From Limonium bicolor (lineage: Eukaryota; Streptophyta; Magnoliopsida; Caryophyllales; Plumbaginaceae): 64,000 nt of DNA. Below, piece after piece: positions 43,158 to 55,000 of this stretch. Position 1 is the first letter of the stretch, and each line of letters begins with the position of its first letter. The DNA lies in the NCBI GenBank assembly GCA_023374045.1, contig CM041779.1:268594131-268658130 (forward strand), read 5' to 3'. The notes under the pieces were generated by a model. The model worked only from the letters and a program-made list of their open reading frames with translations. It made no database searches and was not told where the DNA came from. Both the position numbers and the translations under genes were made by a program.

Positions 43158-44689
43158 TGTCGGTCCAGGTGCATGACGGTATCTCTCAGGAGGATCAGCC
43201 AGCAGGGGTGAAAACCAGAACGCTTCTGTTGAAGAACTCATGAAAAACTTTGATTTGAAGCACCAGGAGGCCCAGGCACTCGAGAATAAGTATGTGGACA
43301 CAATCGCCAAGCTAGAAGATAAGTTGGCCGCGTTGGAAACGGCCGCCCAAAGCAGGACCGCTGGGGGTCCAATGGGGGAGCAGGATCAAATGGCCAGCCT
43401 GGTACAGAAACATCAAGCTGCCATTGAAGCCCTGGAGGCACGGCATGCAGCGGCAACAGTTGAGCTCCATGAGAAAATAGGATCCTTGGAGGCAGCAAGA
43501 CGAGAAGGACCACTGCAAGGATTTGTCAACCCTTTATACGGCATGGACAATATCTCCTTGGAGGGACATGACACCCATGTCGGATATGGAGGTGGTGCTC
43601 CCGGGAATCAGTTAGCCGCTGAGGTTCAGAGGGCTCTGAGGCGCATTGAGCGCATGGAAAAGGCTGGAAAGCCTGCTGGTTTTGACTACCTCTCCATGGG
43701 ATCCTATCCAGACGTTGAGCTACCTGCAAAGCTGAAGCTCCCCACTTTGGCTCTCTACAAGGGCTCGACCGATCCCCAAATTCATTTGGCGATGTTTGAT
43801 CGGGAGATGTCTATCCTGAGGCTCAATGATATGCAGAAGGCCAAGTTTTCGCTCGGTACCTAGATGAGATTCCTCAACGATGGTACCTAACTCAGAGAAT
43901 GAACACCAAGACGTACGAGAGATATGTGAAGCCTTCCTGACTCACTTTGAGTATGCTAAAAACTTGGAAATCACCCGGTCTGACCTTGCCAGCACGCGCC
44001 AAACAGGAAGTGAGTCTATGTCCGACTTTATAAAGCGGTGGAGGAGGAAAGCAGCGGGCATGCCCACAAGGATGGATGAGCAGGAACAAATTCGCATGAT
44101 TGTTGAGAACATGCAAAAGCAGTACAATGATGAATTAAAGTATATGTACTTTCCAAGCTTTGACATGCTCATGGGCCAGGTAGGAGTTTTGGAGGAGAAG
44201 ATCCACAGGGGAGACCTAAAGCTTGGATATTCTCGAGGAGCCGGAAGTAACTCAAAGTTCTCAAAATCTGAACCGGCGAAAGCTTCCTACCCAACCACAG
44301 CTTATGCACAGAGCGCACCGCAGAGGTACGCGGGACAGTACGAGGTGAATGCAGTCCAGCGGCCAAGGGAGCAAGGGAGGAACTATCGAGCGGTACCGCC
44401 TCCCAGACCGGATTTCAGTCAGCGAGAATTCACAGATATCGGTCGGCCTTTGAGTCATGCTCTGAAAAAGCTCCAGGAGCAGAACATCTTACAGCCTCTT
44501 CCGCCCCGACCAGGGGTCACCCGTTTGGGCAGGAGTCCAAATCAGTTCTGTCACTACCATCAGTTACCAGGTCACGACACCGATCATTGCAGGGCCCTAC
44601 AGCATAAGATCCAAGACCTGATTGACCAGGGACTTCAGTTCTCAGAGCGCGGGAATATCTTCGGGAACCCTATGCCAGATCACCACTAG
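43158..44689 (+). pseudogene. Tat/Ogre-like gag of the gag-only element (two frame breaks)
   Basis: A likely start at 43158 (MSVQVHDGISQEDQPAG) slips at the GGGG near 43209 into VEELMKNFDLKHQEAQAL. The N-terminus is coiled coil (LEDKLAALETAAQ, IEALEARHAAATVELHEKIG). The capsid region runs ELPAKLKLPTLALYKGSTDP, then slips frame near 43855 into RQTGSESMSDFIKRWRRKAA, EQEQIRMIVENMQKQYNDEL and PSFDMLMGQVGVLEEKIHRG. The C-terminus has RPLSHALKKLQEQNILQPLP and FCHYHQLPGHDTDHCRALQH followed by KIQDLIDQGLQF. That is the C/H-rich, KxxxLID pattern of Tat/Ogre gags. A stop at 44687-44689 ends it and no protease follows. Confidence 0.88.
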
Positions 44690-45088
44690 GAATCTTTGTT
44701 GTTTTTCTCCTTTTAAGTTGTTTTGCGTAGCTTTTGTCTTTGTCCTTTTTTTTTTCTTTCTTTTCTTTTAGGTTGTTTTAATTAGTTCAGCTGTTTAGTT
44801 GGTACTCGGTACCATTGTTGTTCCCTTGGGTCATCAATAAATTTCTTCTTTGTTCATGTTTCAACATTTATACTTCCGTTCATGTGCTAAAAGGAAAAGG
44901 AAAAAAGGAAGAGAAAACTCTCTCATAAGGCATGTCTGCAAACATATAAGAATAGGGACCTTTGTTTTTCACGAAACCTCCTGTGCAAAACCGCCTTCCC
45001 ATCCGCACACTCACCACCTTCCCCACAGCCATCCCACATGTCGCAACATCCCGTCATTTCATAAAAAAACAAAGCTGCTGCTGCTGCA

Positions 45089-45119
<31 letters not shown>

Positions 45120-46659
45120 ATCACTCAGCAATCACCCCGTCACCACCCACCATTATTGTTTACCCACACACATGCAATCACCCCCCATAAATAACTTGGG
45201 CATTCTAAGGTCTGTCAAGAAAACCCCGCAACGATACTGGGGGCAATCTGAGTTAAGGAACGATAATTTTCATTTCTTTTGTTTAAATGCGCAAACAAGT
45301 CTCTGAGTGTACACTTCGTGAGAGTGCCTTGAGCGGTAAAACCAAAAGCGAAAGAGCGTGTCATTCTTACACGGCTCCAGAGAGGTCACATTCAAAAGTG
45401 AGGCATACGGCATGACTCCGCCCGAAGGAGATAATTTGTAAATTTACGCTTAAACCTGTGAAAAGTAACAAAGAACGGATACACAACTATTGGGGATGAC
45501 GAAGCATCTAGGTACAGCACCACACGGCCAAAAGCCTGTGAACCCAGACATTAAACCCTAGGCACCCCCGCTGAGCTTTTCGTGTATTTCCTCTTTTACA
45601 ACACTACGAACTCCACAAAATAAGCCAGCCGGTGATGAATAACCAATCCGGTGACCAAAGGAAGCAAGGAGCCCGACTTTTGAACAACAACTTCACAAGT
45701 CCAAAGAAGCAAAAACCGCTACCAGCATGACAAAGCGATCCGCAAATGGTCCCAAAGTGACACAGGATCCAAATGAGCTAGCATCAAAGCAGCTCTCAAA
45801 GTTCAAAACCGGGAAACACAAGAACCCCGAAAGGAAAAATCCAAAGAAGGGCAAACCTGAAAAGCCTTGAAGAAACCCAAATTGGAAGAAGGAGAAAGGA
45901 TGCAAGGAACAATTCAAAAATCCAGAGTTCCAAGCGAAGTCATCACGAAGTAACCAGAACGACTTCAGGACAAAGAAAGCAAGTCCGAGAGAAGGTGCAA
46001 GTTGCAGCTTTGGTCACCCTTATAGCTCCACATATCCTAAACATTCCTCCATCGTCCCATTGTTTCATTCACACACCCTATAGCCATGTTATAAGCTCAA
46101 AAGACTTCCGACTTAGTAGTTGTGTATCCAATCACGTGAAAGTAACAGGTTGAACGCGTAAATCGAACAAATGTCAAATTCAATGGTTGAGATGTCTTGA
46201 CCCAAAAAGAGTACGAGCGCAAGCATCAAATACTTTGAGTGTAGATAGAAAGCACCACATCAAGATAAACCCTGACCTTGTGAGAGTGAGACTTGTTTTG
46301 TGCAGTTAATCAAAGAAAATACTGGGGGCAATCGATCGTTCCGATCGAATGCCATAAAATCCTAAAAAACTCGGATTGCCTTAAGGAAAATACTGGGGGC
46401 AATTGTTGGTCCCAACAATTGCAACAAAGACACCGATTGAGTCCCAAAAATCCAAAACCCAAAGGGTCAAACCCTCTTCATATCACACAGGCCCGTCCTA
46501 AGCCCTACCTTCACACTCAAACACCCCCGCAGGCCCGCCTTGAGCCTTACCTTCACACTCAGGCCCATCTTGAGCCCTACCTTCTCTAGGTTCGACATAA
46601 ACCCTAATCCTTCTACATCCTTTTGGACCCACCATACACTCGGCTCACTTTCACTTAGA
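44690..46659 (+). other. 3' non-coding region of the gag-only element, first part
   Basis: No gene. It contains A-rich runs (45088-45120) and three copies of a TACTGGGGGCAAT motif (45235-45250, 46319-46333, 46391-46404) that resembles the PPT before the 3' LTR. Confidence 0.7.
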
Positions 46660-47240
46660 TCCAACCTTTAGGCTCGTCATAAGACCTAGTTGCATTCCTT
46701 AGGCTCGTCATAAGACCTAGTTGCATTCCTTAGGCTCGTCTTAAGACCTAGATCCCACCTTTAGGCTCGTCATAAGACCTAGTTGCATTCCTTAGGCTCG
46801 TCATAAGACCTAGTTGCATTCCTTAGGCTCGTCTTAAGACCTAGATCCCACCTTTAGGCTCGTCATAAGACCTAGTTGCATTCCTTAGGCTCGTCATAAG
46901 ACCTAGTTGCATTCTTTAGGCTCGTCTTAAGACCTAGATCCCACCTTTAGGCTCGTCATAAGACCTAGAAACATCCTTTAGGCTCGTCATAAGACCTAGT
47001 TGCATTCCCTTAGGCTCGTCATAAGACCTAAACCATCCTTTAGGCTCGTCATAAGACCTAGATCCAACCTTTAGGCTCGTCATAAGACCTAGAACCTCCT
47101 TTAGGCTCGTCATAAGACCTAGTTGCATTCCCTTAGGCTCGTAGTAAGACCTAGCATTACCTTTTAGCTTACCCACTCTCATTAAACACATTGCATTCAT
47201 CTCATTCATATGGGCTCGTCATAAGACCTAGCTGCATTAC
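46660..47240 (+). repeat. 31-bp tandem array with a 3-unit higher-order pattern
   Basis: The unit TTAGGCTCGTCATAAGACCT plus AG and a 9-base tail recurs about 18 times. Tails alternate TTGCATTCC, TTGCATTCC, ATCCCACCT, and the GTCTTAAG variant precedes the third tail, giving a roughly 93-bp higher-order unit in the left half. The right half is less regular. Open frames on either strand here are by-products of the repeat. Confidence 0.93.
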
Positions 47241-47463
47241 CCAGGCGCGTCACAAGACCTGGCGACAGAAAGTTGGCGAGGTGATGGCAATAAATCCTTC
47301 TTTTGCGATGTCAACTTATTTTTGGGATCAACGAATGGTGGGCAAAGGCAATAAGTCCCCAGGGTTTTTACCAGGAGTTATCCCTGCACACCGGCTTGGG
47401 GGGCGATGGCAATAAGTCCACATTGGGTCCAGCCAGGAGCATCGGCACGGGTTTCGGTCCCCC

Positions 47464-47560
47464 AGAAGCATCCGAGCATCATCAGCATCATCAGCATCAT
47501 CACATCACACCATCGGCATTATCATCAGCATCAGCATCATTTGCATCATTAGCATTTCAG
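47464..47560 (+). repeat. CATCAG/CATCAT microsatellite
   Basis: Degenerate trinucleotide run (CATCATCAGCATCATCAGC...) between the two tandem arrays. Confidence 0.85.
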
Positions 47561-47589
47561 CATTCTTGCATTTGCATCCAGTTTTCACA

Positions 47590-47905
47590 TTCTAGGTAGT
47601 CAACGCCTTAGAATAGCTTGACATCATTTTCATCACTTTAGGTGGTCAGCGCCTTAGAATAGCTCGACAACATATCATCATTTCAGGTAGTCAACGCCTT
47701 AGAATAGCTTGACATCATTTTCATCACTTTAGGTAGTCAGCGCCTTAGAATAGCTCGACAGCATATCATCATTTTAGGTAGTCAACGCCTTAGAATAGCT
47801 TGACATCGTATCATCCTTATAGGTAGTCGGCACCTTAGAATAGTCTGACATTACCTCATTATTACCTTTAGGTAGTCAGCGCCTCCGAATTGCTGGGCAT
47901 CGTTA
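47590..47905 (+). repeat. About 45-bp tandem array (GGTAGTCAACGCCTTAGAAT)
   Basis: Seven units alternate between an AACGCC/AGCTTGAC type and a CAGCGCC/AGCTCGAC type, giving a dimeric higher-order repeat. The last units are degenerate. It ends about 100 bp before the PPT. Confidence 0.9.
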
Positions 47906-48006
47906 ACCCGGTTTCACACAACGTGGAGGATTCTGTGGAGTCCAAAATTTTGGGGCACCACTCAAGCATCAACCAGACTTTTCACATTCGTTACAAAGTC
48001 CAGTTG

Positions 48007-48019
48007 ACGGGGGGCAATC
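48007..48019 (+). other. Polypurine tract of the gag-only element
   Basis: GACGGGGGGCAATC lies directly before the 3' LTR start (TGTTATACCC). Confidence 0.8.
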
Positions 48020-49795
48020 TGTTATACCCAAAATTTTGACCCCCTGGTTAAGGTCTACGAGGTTGTGAGAGCCATCTCCATCAAACAGTAAGAGACTCCG
48101 GCCCGATCGGCGTGTTCCAGGGCCTGAGGAGCAGTTTCGTCATTGTCAGGGGCGTTTTCGTAATTTTTAAGGCTTCTGAGTTCTCCTATAGGCTTTCTCT
48201 CTCCTCCAAAGGGTGCCCAAATCAGCTCGAAATGCTTTGATATTTTAACCCATGATAGAGGATGACATTTTAAGCATAATGGCGTTGGAATTTTGATTTT
48301 TCGAATTTCCAATAATTTTCTAGTAATTTCTGACTGAATCTGACGAGAAATTCAATTTAAAAATGCTCCAGCATTTAAAAAATTTTTTCCACCTCAGAAA
48401 ATTCATAATATCCATTCTTGACATGTGGTTAAAATTTCATAGCAAAATTCCTTTGGGAAGTTACTTTAGTTAAATATCGAAAATCTTACTTTTACTAGAT
48501 TCTCTTTATCTTTAAGAGAGTCTATATAAGGGGATAGGTTTTTGGATAAAATCAGAACCTCACATACTGAAGAACCCTAGAGAGTCAGAAAACACGGCCT
48601 CCTCTCTCTCTCTCACGTTTTCCAACACCCGGCCACCCAAATCATACTGAAAATTCCCCGAAATCACCATCTAAACACGTTTTCCAATCCCCAAAGCACC
48701 AATAATCATCAAAACCTCACAAAAAACCTCTAAAACGTGAAGAACAGTAAGAACAACCAACAACCAGAAGCTTGGGTCGAAATCCTCTCGGGTCTGCCAT
48801 CAACGGAGCACTCGACGAATCCCGGTGTGAAGAAACGTTGTGAATCCGAAGGTAAAACAGGTAGAAACTCCACTTCCCTGATTCACCACAGTATTATCTG
48901 TCTTGCCTCAAAATTTGGGCTCAAACTAACCTTCGTACGCTTCTGTATTGCTGTTTATTCAAGCTTCTGTCCAATAACTTGTTTACCAAGTTTCGTGCAT
49001 AATTCGAATTCAAATTGAGAACTTTCGACCACTAACGTATTGTACATCTTTCAGGTCTACGCACCCAAAAATTTGAGCCGAAAACACCTTCGGGAACAGC
49101 CTCAAAGCCGCCGTCCGAGGGCTGTCCGCACCCACGGACGTCGTGTCCGGGGTCCCGGACTCCCTGTCCGTAAGCTCGGACACCCACGGACGGCGGCGGG
49201 ATTTTAAAAATTCGAAATTTAGGTTTTTCTAATAATGTCCGGGCCCACGGACATCCTGTCCGTGGCCCCGGACTTTGCAAATTTTTGTTTTCCTTCAATT
49301 TCGACTTTTCTGTATATTTAGGTTAACTGGGGTCCGTGGTCTCGGACGTTTGGTCCGTGGCCACGACGTAAGCAAAATTTGACCTAATTCTGCCTCCGAA
49401 ACCCTAGTTTAGGTAGCTTTTAATTTCACTTTAATTCTCTGTCAAAAAAATGCTAAAAACAAAAAAAAACAGAAGCTCGCGCACTTAGGTTAAAACGACT
49501 CGTAATAAGCCGTAAATAAACTAAGTAGAGGAAAAACGACTTCTAAGGGTTGAAAGTAATTGAACCCTAATTAAGTCGAATATCAAGCCCCCGAACCCGA
49601 ACTCTCCTTTCCTAATTTGATCTAGGTTAAAATTAGGTGGCGACTCATAATAGGTTCCAGTGAGCTAGCTTAGGTTTTAATAATTATTGTTATATGACAT
49701 AGTTATTAATCTTAGGTTATAAGTGGACCTAAAACCCGGTTAGATCCTCATCAGCTTTAATCAACATAGGATAGGGTTTAAAATCGAGGCTCACA
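48020..49795 (+). repeat. 3' LTR of the gag-only element (1776 bp)
   Basis: Nearly identical to the 5' LTR; differences are mostly single-base indels and substitutions. It ends TCACA before the TSD CAATG. Confidence 0.92.
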
Positions 49796-49800
49796 CAATG

Positions 49801-52023
49801 GTAAATGAGTTAGTAAAATAATCATAAGGTGAATTATAAGAGTTTTTATGTATTGCCATGGGATTATTGTGTTAATGCAGGTTATAGCTCTAAATGATGG
49901 AAATTCAGTGTTTAAATTCATGTCATTTAAGGGCCTAAGAGCCATGTCATTTAAGGGCCTAAGTGCCAAGCAATTTAAGGTTATGCATTGTATTGTGGAT
50001 TGATGTATTTGAGTGTAGTTGGTGTTTTGAGAACATCCACTAAGGATTTAGTTAACTTGTTGGATTAGAGGAGAAAAACTATGCATATGGGCATGATAAT
50101 ATACTAGAGAAGCTATGGCAAAATTTAAGTAGAAACCAAGTGTTTTTAGTTGTAGTTGTGAGTTTTTATGACCTAGGTTGTACTAGGAATCATTAAAGGA
50201 AATTTTGGTAGAAATGACTAAACTAAGGTGTTCTTGAGGATTAGAATGACCTAGGGTTTTCTAGGAGGAATTAGAGGTTAGAATGGTGAATTAAACCCAC
50301 CAAAAAATCATGGTATGAGGTGCAATGTCTTGTAAAGATTTAGGTATGAACTAAAGAATATAACCTTGAGAATTTTGAGAAGCTTGAGTAAAGGAGATAA
50401 AGATGACTAATAATGCTTTATGTGAGGTCAAAATGGTTGTGAGGAAACAATTGGGTTAGTTAAGGTAGTAAGAAAAATTTACATCTTAAAAGCCTAAGAA
50501 ACTAAGTGCAAGTGTTACGAATTTAGTGGGAATCTGAGTAAAAATGATTAAGGAATTGAGTGATGAGTTGAGTAATGAATTAGAAGGATTTAAAGTGCTA
50601 AAAATAGTGTTAAAACATGCTAGATTACATGTGGAAAGATGAGGTAAGAATTGAGGTTGGAAAGAGTTGAAAAACTATCAAAATAAACAAGACCAGTGTT
50701 GGTCCGGGTTTGCAAATAGGTGCACAAACCCGGACCACACCAAAAACTAGGCAGTAAGTTATTCCGTGGGATTGGTCCGGTTTACATACCGGTACACAAA
50801 CCCGGGCCAACCTAAAAACATGCCAGAAACTTATCCAAAGAGGTGGTTCGGGTTTACAACCTTTGGCACAAACCCGGACCAACCTAAAAGTGTTCCAGAA
50901 TGTTAAAAAATGGGATTTTAAGATGGGGAATTGTTTGGTAATGATATATAAGATAATTAGGACTTAATTAATGACATATAATGGTCATTAGAGGTATAAA
51001 CAAGCTTAAGAAATAATGAGAAGTAAATGACTTATGTGATTAAGATTAAACTATAATGTCTTAGTGGTTATTAATCGGGAATCATTAGTGATTAGATAAG
51101 CTAGGTTAATTAAAAGTAATTAACCACCCGATTGGATGAATGTTATAGGATTTGAATATTTGGACTCCGGAGGAGAATAGACAAACGACGACCAACGGTG
51201 AATGGTATGGTTTTCTTGTAGCTTGCTTGCTAACGAGGTGTCCCTTGGCTTGTGTGCTGTTTGTTTATATGTTCTGACTAAACAAGATAAAGCATGCAAA
51301 CGGTTTATTATATTTGTTGTGTGTTGTATTAAACTAACGTAACTTCCCTTCGAGGACTTACTAACTATGCTTAGTAAACAATTGTATGAGAACATAATAC
51401 TCCCTAATATTGGTTGGTTAATACCCAAAAGAGGTTTAACTAGCACCTTCGTCTTTGAGACTTCTACTAACTAAAACTTGGGGGTGAGGAATCCGGAACG
51501 GTCAATTTATGCATGTATTAAGTAGGAGGTCGGTATCTGTATCAGATCCGACTTCCGTTTGGGACTTGTCTATGACTTGTTCACCTAGGGTCGACAAACA
51601 GACCCGGCCACTTTGAATTACAGTTCCAGGTGGGAGGCCAGTTTAAGATGGTGTAGTGGGATCTACCTAAATCCCAATTAATTTGAGAATTATTGTTTAT
51701 TCAACCAGTGTAGTTCTCGCCCGCTGGCTAGGGTTACTTTTGGCCCGACAAAAATAAACAACGAACTAAGTATAAACAAATCTAATTAAAGAATCGTTGG
51801 CTTATTTGAGATTAGGTATGAGGTAAGAATTAAATGTTTCTCAACTTAAGGAGTTAAAAAGCTAACTCACTTACTTAAGGAACGCTTATTAAGTTGTTCA
51901 ATGTGTTTGAGCTATGATTGTTCACATGATTACGTTGTGTTTAATTATACTTCTTTTATTGTTGTATAAATAATCAACTGCATGAATACAACAAAGTAGT
52001 CGTGCGTAGCCCTGTTAGCTTGG
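49801..52023 (+). repeat. LTR B, 3' part (copy 2), truncated by the family E LTR
   Basis: It continues LTR B after the gag-only element. It carries the two-copy form of the TTAAGGGCCTAAG repeat (49922-49972) and a hairpin cluster at 50698-50884. Near GTCGTGCGTAGCCC (sibling: TTGCGCGTATCCC at 8191) it is cut at 52023 by TGTAACGCCCC. The last 450 bp of LTR B are therefore missing. Confidence 0.85.
50698..50884 (+). repeat. GGTCCGGGTTTG hairpin cluster in LTR B copy 2
   Basis: Three units of 60-66 bp each hold an inverted repeat. The first (50701-50736) has perfect 12-bp arms GGTCCGGGTTTG and CAAACCCGGACC; the other two are imperfect. It occupies the same relative place as the GACCGGACTTG cluster in the sibling LTR. 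Confidence 0.92.
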
Positions 52024-55000
52024 TGTAACGCCCCTATTTAACATAAATGCAGTGGAAAATAAAATACTAAGGCGATTACAGATCATCGGGTTCCAAACAC
52101 CCGACACCAAACCTCACCAATTAACTTATAAAATTGTAAATGCTGCGGTCTGAACTCGAGAAAACATAACAAGAGCAAATATAAAAAAACTCTCCACAAT
52201 TCCTAATTTCCATCCAATCACTCATACTCTTCGTGGCCACCTGTATAACAATCCGTACCTGCAAGATGAAACCAAGCAGCCCACCCCGGGAGGGGTGAGT
52301 CAGTTCCCTAAAATGGAACATGTACAACTCTCCAAAACAAAAGTTTAAAAACATAACTCTTAAAATAAACAATAACTTGAAGTCAAATGGTTGAAACAAA
52401 AACAGAAGAACAAGGCACATCCAAATCACCAAGTCAAAGGTAACAAGTCAAGGATATAGACAAATAACAGGAAGGTAAAGTTAGTCAATTAAAAAGAAAC
52501 CACACCATAAGTTAGTGAACATCCATTACTTGTGTTAGATTCAGTTCCAATTAGGAGTAGAGAGACCCAAGTAGTCACAAGGACTAGAAATGGAAGAAGG
52601 AATCCAAGAACCATAACTCAAGAGTGGAATAAAACCTATTAGGAGAGATGGCCCCCACCGCCAGTCAGTTGTCACAAGGACGAGGTAAACAGACCTCCGC
52701 TGTCAGTTGTCCATATGGACGAGGTATAGCAGACCTCCGCTGCCACCGACCCGTTCTTAGTCATCGGTGAAAGTGTGTGCACCACTTAATAGAAAGAATC
52801 CATACTCAATACCAAGATTGACATTTTCCCATATTCCCACTAGATTATTAACTACACAAGTGCAATACCAAAACACTCAGTCCTACAGAGTGCAGAGGTG
52901 TAAACCCTCAACAGTTAATATCTAATGAGACAACCAGATAGGAGGAACCAATAATCATGAAAGTAGTACATTAAGGCTCAGTTAGTGTTTTCCAAAACAT
53001 TCCATAAAGTCCGTTAGCAAAAGTATCTGAGTACGAGAAATCCTACCTGGTATATGTAGAAGCAGTGACCAAACTTGAAAGTGCGAACTTCCACTAATAA
53101 CCTATAATTAAGGTGTTCCAAGTATTGATTAGTTAAGGAACTCATAACGCTAAACATCTTTTATTCTTACTGGTTTATAGTTTCTGATTTACAATTACTC
53201 TCTCATAAGGATCTGGGCTAGATCTTGTTAATTAAATCTTTAATGTACATTTTAACTTATTTTAATTACTTACTCTTGAATATAGGTTTAGCTTAATTAA
53301 ACCCTTAAGTTACACTTGACTAATTTACTTTAATACCTATTGTATTTCCCCTAATAGTCCACCTAGATGTCACATTAACATTTAATATTTTAATTGTTAC
53401 GTATGAATTAGTTTACTCTATTTTCCCTCTTAATATTTCCATAAGGTATATTATTTCTTTTATTTACTTTAAATGTACATATATTAAGATTTATTCAAGA
53501 CATTCTTTATGTAGTTTTATTTTACTTAATACTCTTATTAACTTGTATACACATCTACATCCAATATATGATCATAATATAAAGTATTCTCCTTAGTTTA
53601 AAATTAGTATATTAGCTACCATATTATATAATTAATATAAATGTAGATTAATTTAATTCCTTGACTTAACCTAAGTTACTATTTTATATCTTTTATATAT
53701 ATGTATATAGATATATATAATTTTTACTTCACTTGAAAGTTTATACCCCAAAAATATTTTTAACATTCTGTATTAAATGTTAGTTTAGTCTTCTTATATT
53801 ATTCCCAACCTATAAAGTTTATCAATCAGCTATAATTAAATTTTTGGTTACATTAAAAAACCATATATTATAAGATAACTTATGAAAAATTCATAAACAC
53901 AATTTTTAGACCCATTTACTCTTGTCCGAAAATTCCCAAATTTAATATATAGTAACTATGTTATTTTTGGCATATTATAAAATTTTTATTTCATAAAAAT
54001 ATCTTGAGTAATTATCTAAATAAATCCAAAATACTCAGAACTTACAAAAATTATAACTTACGATTAGTAACTCAAAACCCATATTAATTTACATCAAAAT
54101 AAACTTGATTTTATAAGGAATCTATGGTTAAAATTTCGTGTCACAATATATTAGCGAAGACTATTAAATAAATTCAAAGTTAGGGTTTAATAATAGAATT
54201 TATATAACTTAATATATTAATAACTTCCACGTTTTAATCTCGGCTGTCCGTTCCTTCTAACTACTATCGGACGGCCCAAATTCACCCAGTTCTTCAGAAC
54301 CCAATTCGAATGCCGATTGGGAATCTGTCGATTTCTCAATCTACAGAACCAAATTTGTTGATTTTTGTTTCATTGGATTCGAAATTTAATTTCGGTTCTA
54401 ATGGTACCAATTTTGCTAGCTATCATGCAAGAATCAGGGATTTCGAATCTAACTAACTCGAGTTAGGGTTTATACCGGTTTCGAATTGATTTCGATAAAT
54501 TCTCTCATTATAGTGTATAATAGGTCAAATTGATAGTTGGGTATGACCGATAATGCAATAACAAAGGTCAACGTCGGAGTAATTTGGTCGGAAACATACT
54601 GGAGATGTGCCAACGAGTAAAATCAAATTCGATTTTCTGGAAAATGATGATTTTATGTGCTGATCCCAAGTTGGGAACTTTAGACGCTTATATCTCCCAT
54701 ACGATCGAGAACTGGCTTGAGGTTGCTTCATAAGAATTGTATAGGAATCAAATTTCTTTATAACAAGCTATAGAACACGAATTTTAACCCACAAATGAAG
54801 AAGATATGATAGGACGAAGTTTACCTGTTCAATTGAAATTTCCAGATTTTTGGTTTCCAGAACTCGGGGAGGCAATTTTTGATGCCTTTATGTCCCACCC
54901 GATTGAGAATCAACCTTGGGTGTAAAAAGGAAAGTTGGAGAGGGATGAGATATATAGAAAATGAGCTATAGAACTCTAATTTTCATTGACAGATGAAGGA

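Larger units (their letters stand above)
40519..49795 (+). mobile_element. Structurally complete gag-only LTR retrotransposon (9277 bp, TR-GAG type)
   Basis: 5' LTR 40519-42295 and 3' LTR 48020-49795 (TGTTATACCC...GGCTCACA) are nearly identical. The TSD is CAATG on both sides (40514-40518 and 49796-49800). The PBS is at 42299 and a G-rich PPT immediately precedes the 3' LTR. The only protein is a Tat/Ogre-like gag (43158-44689). No protease, RT, RNase H or integrase motif can be found in the 3.3 kb that follows, which instead holds two tandem-repeat arrays. This matches the described class of terminal-repeat retrotransposons with GAG only, which must be mobilised in trans. Confidence 0.92.

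Noticed and set aside
46660..47240. CRISPR-like appearance of regularly spaced repeats
   Set aside because: The whole unit repeats, including the would-be spacers. It is a plain tandem array in a retrotransposon of a plant genome.
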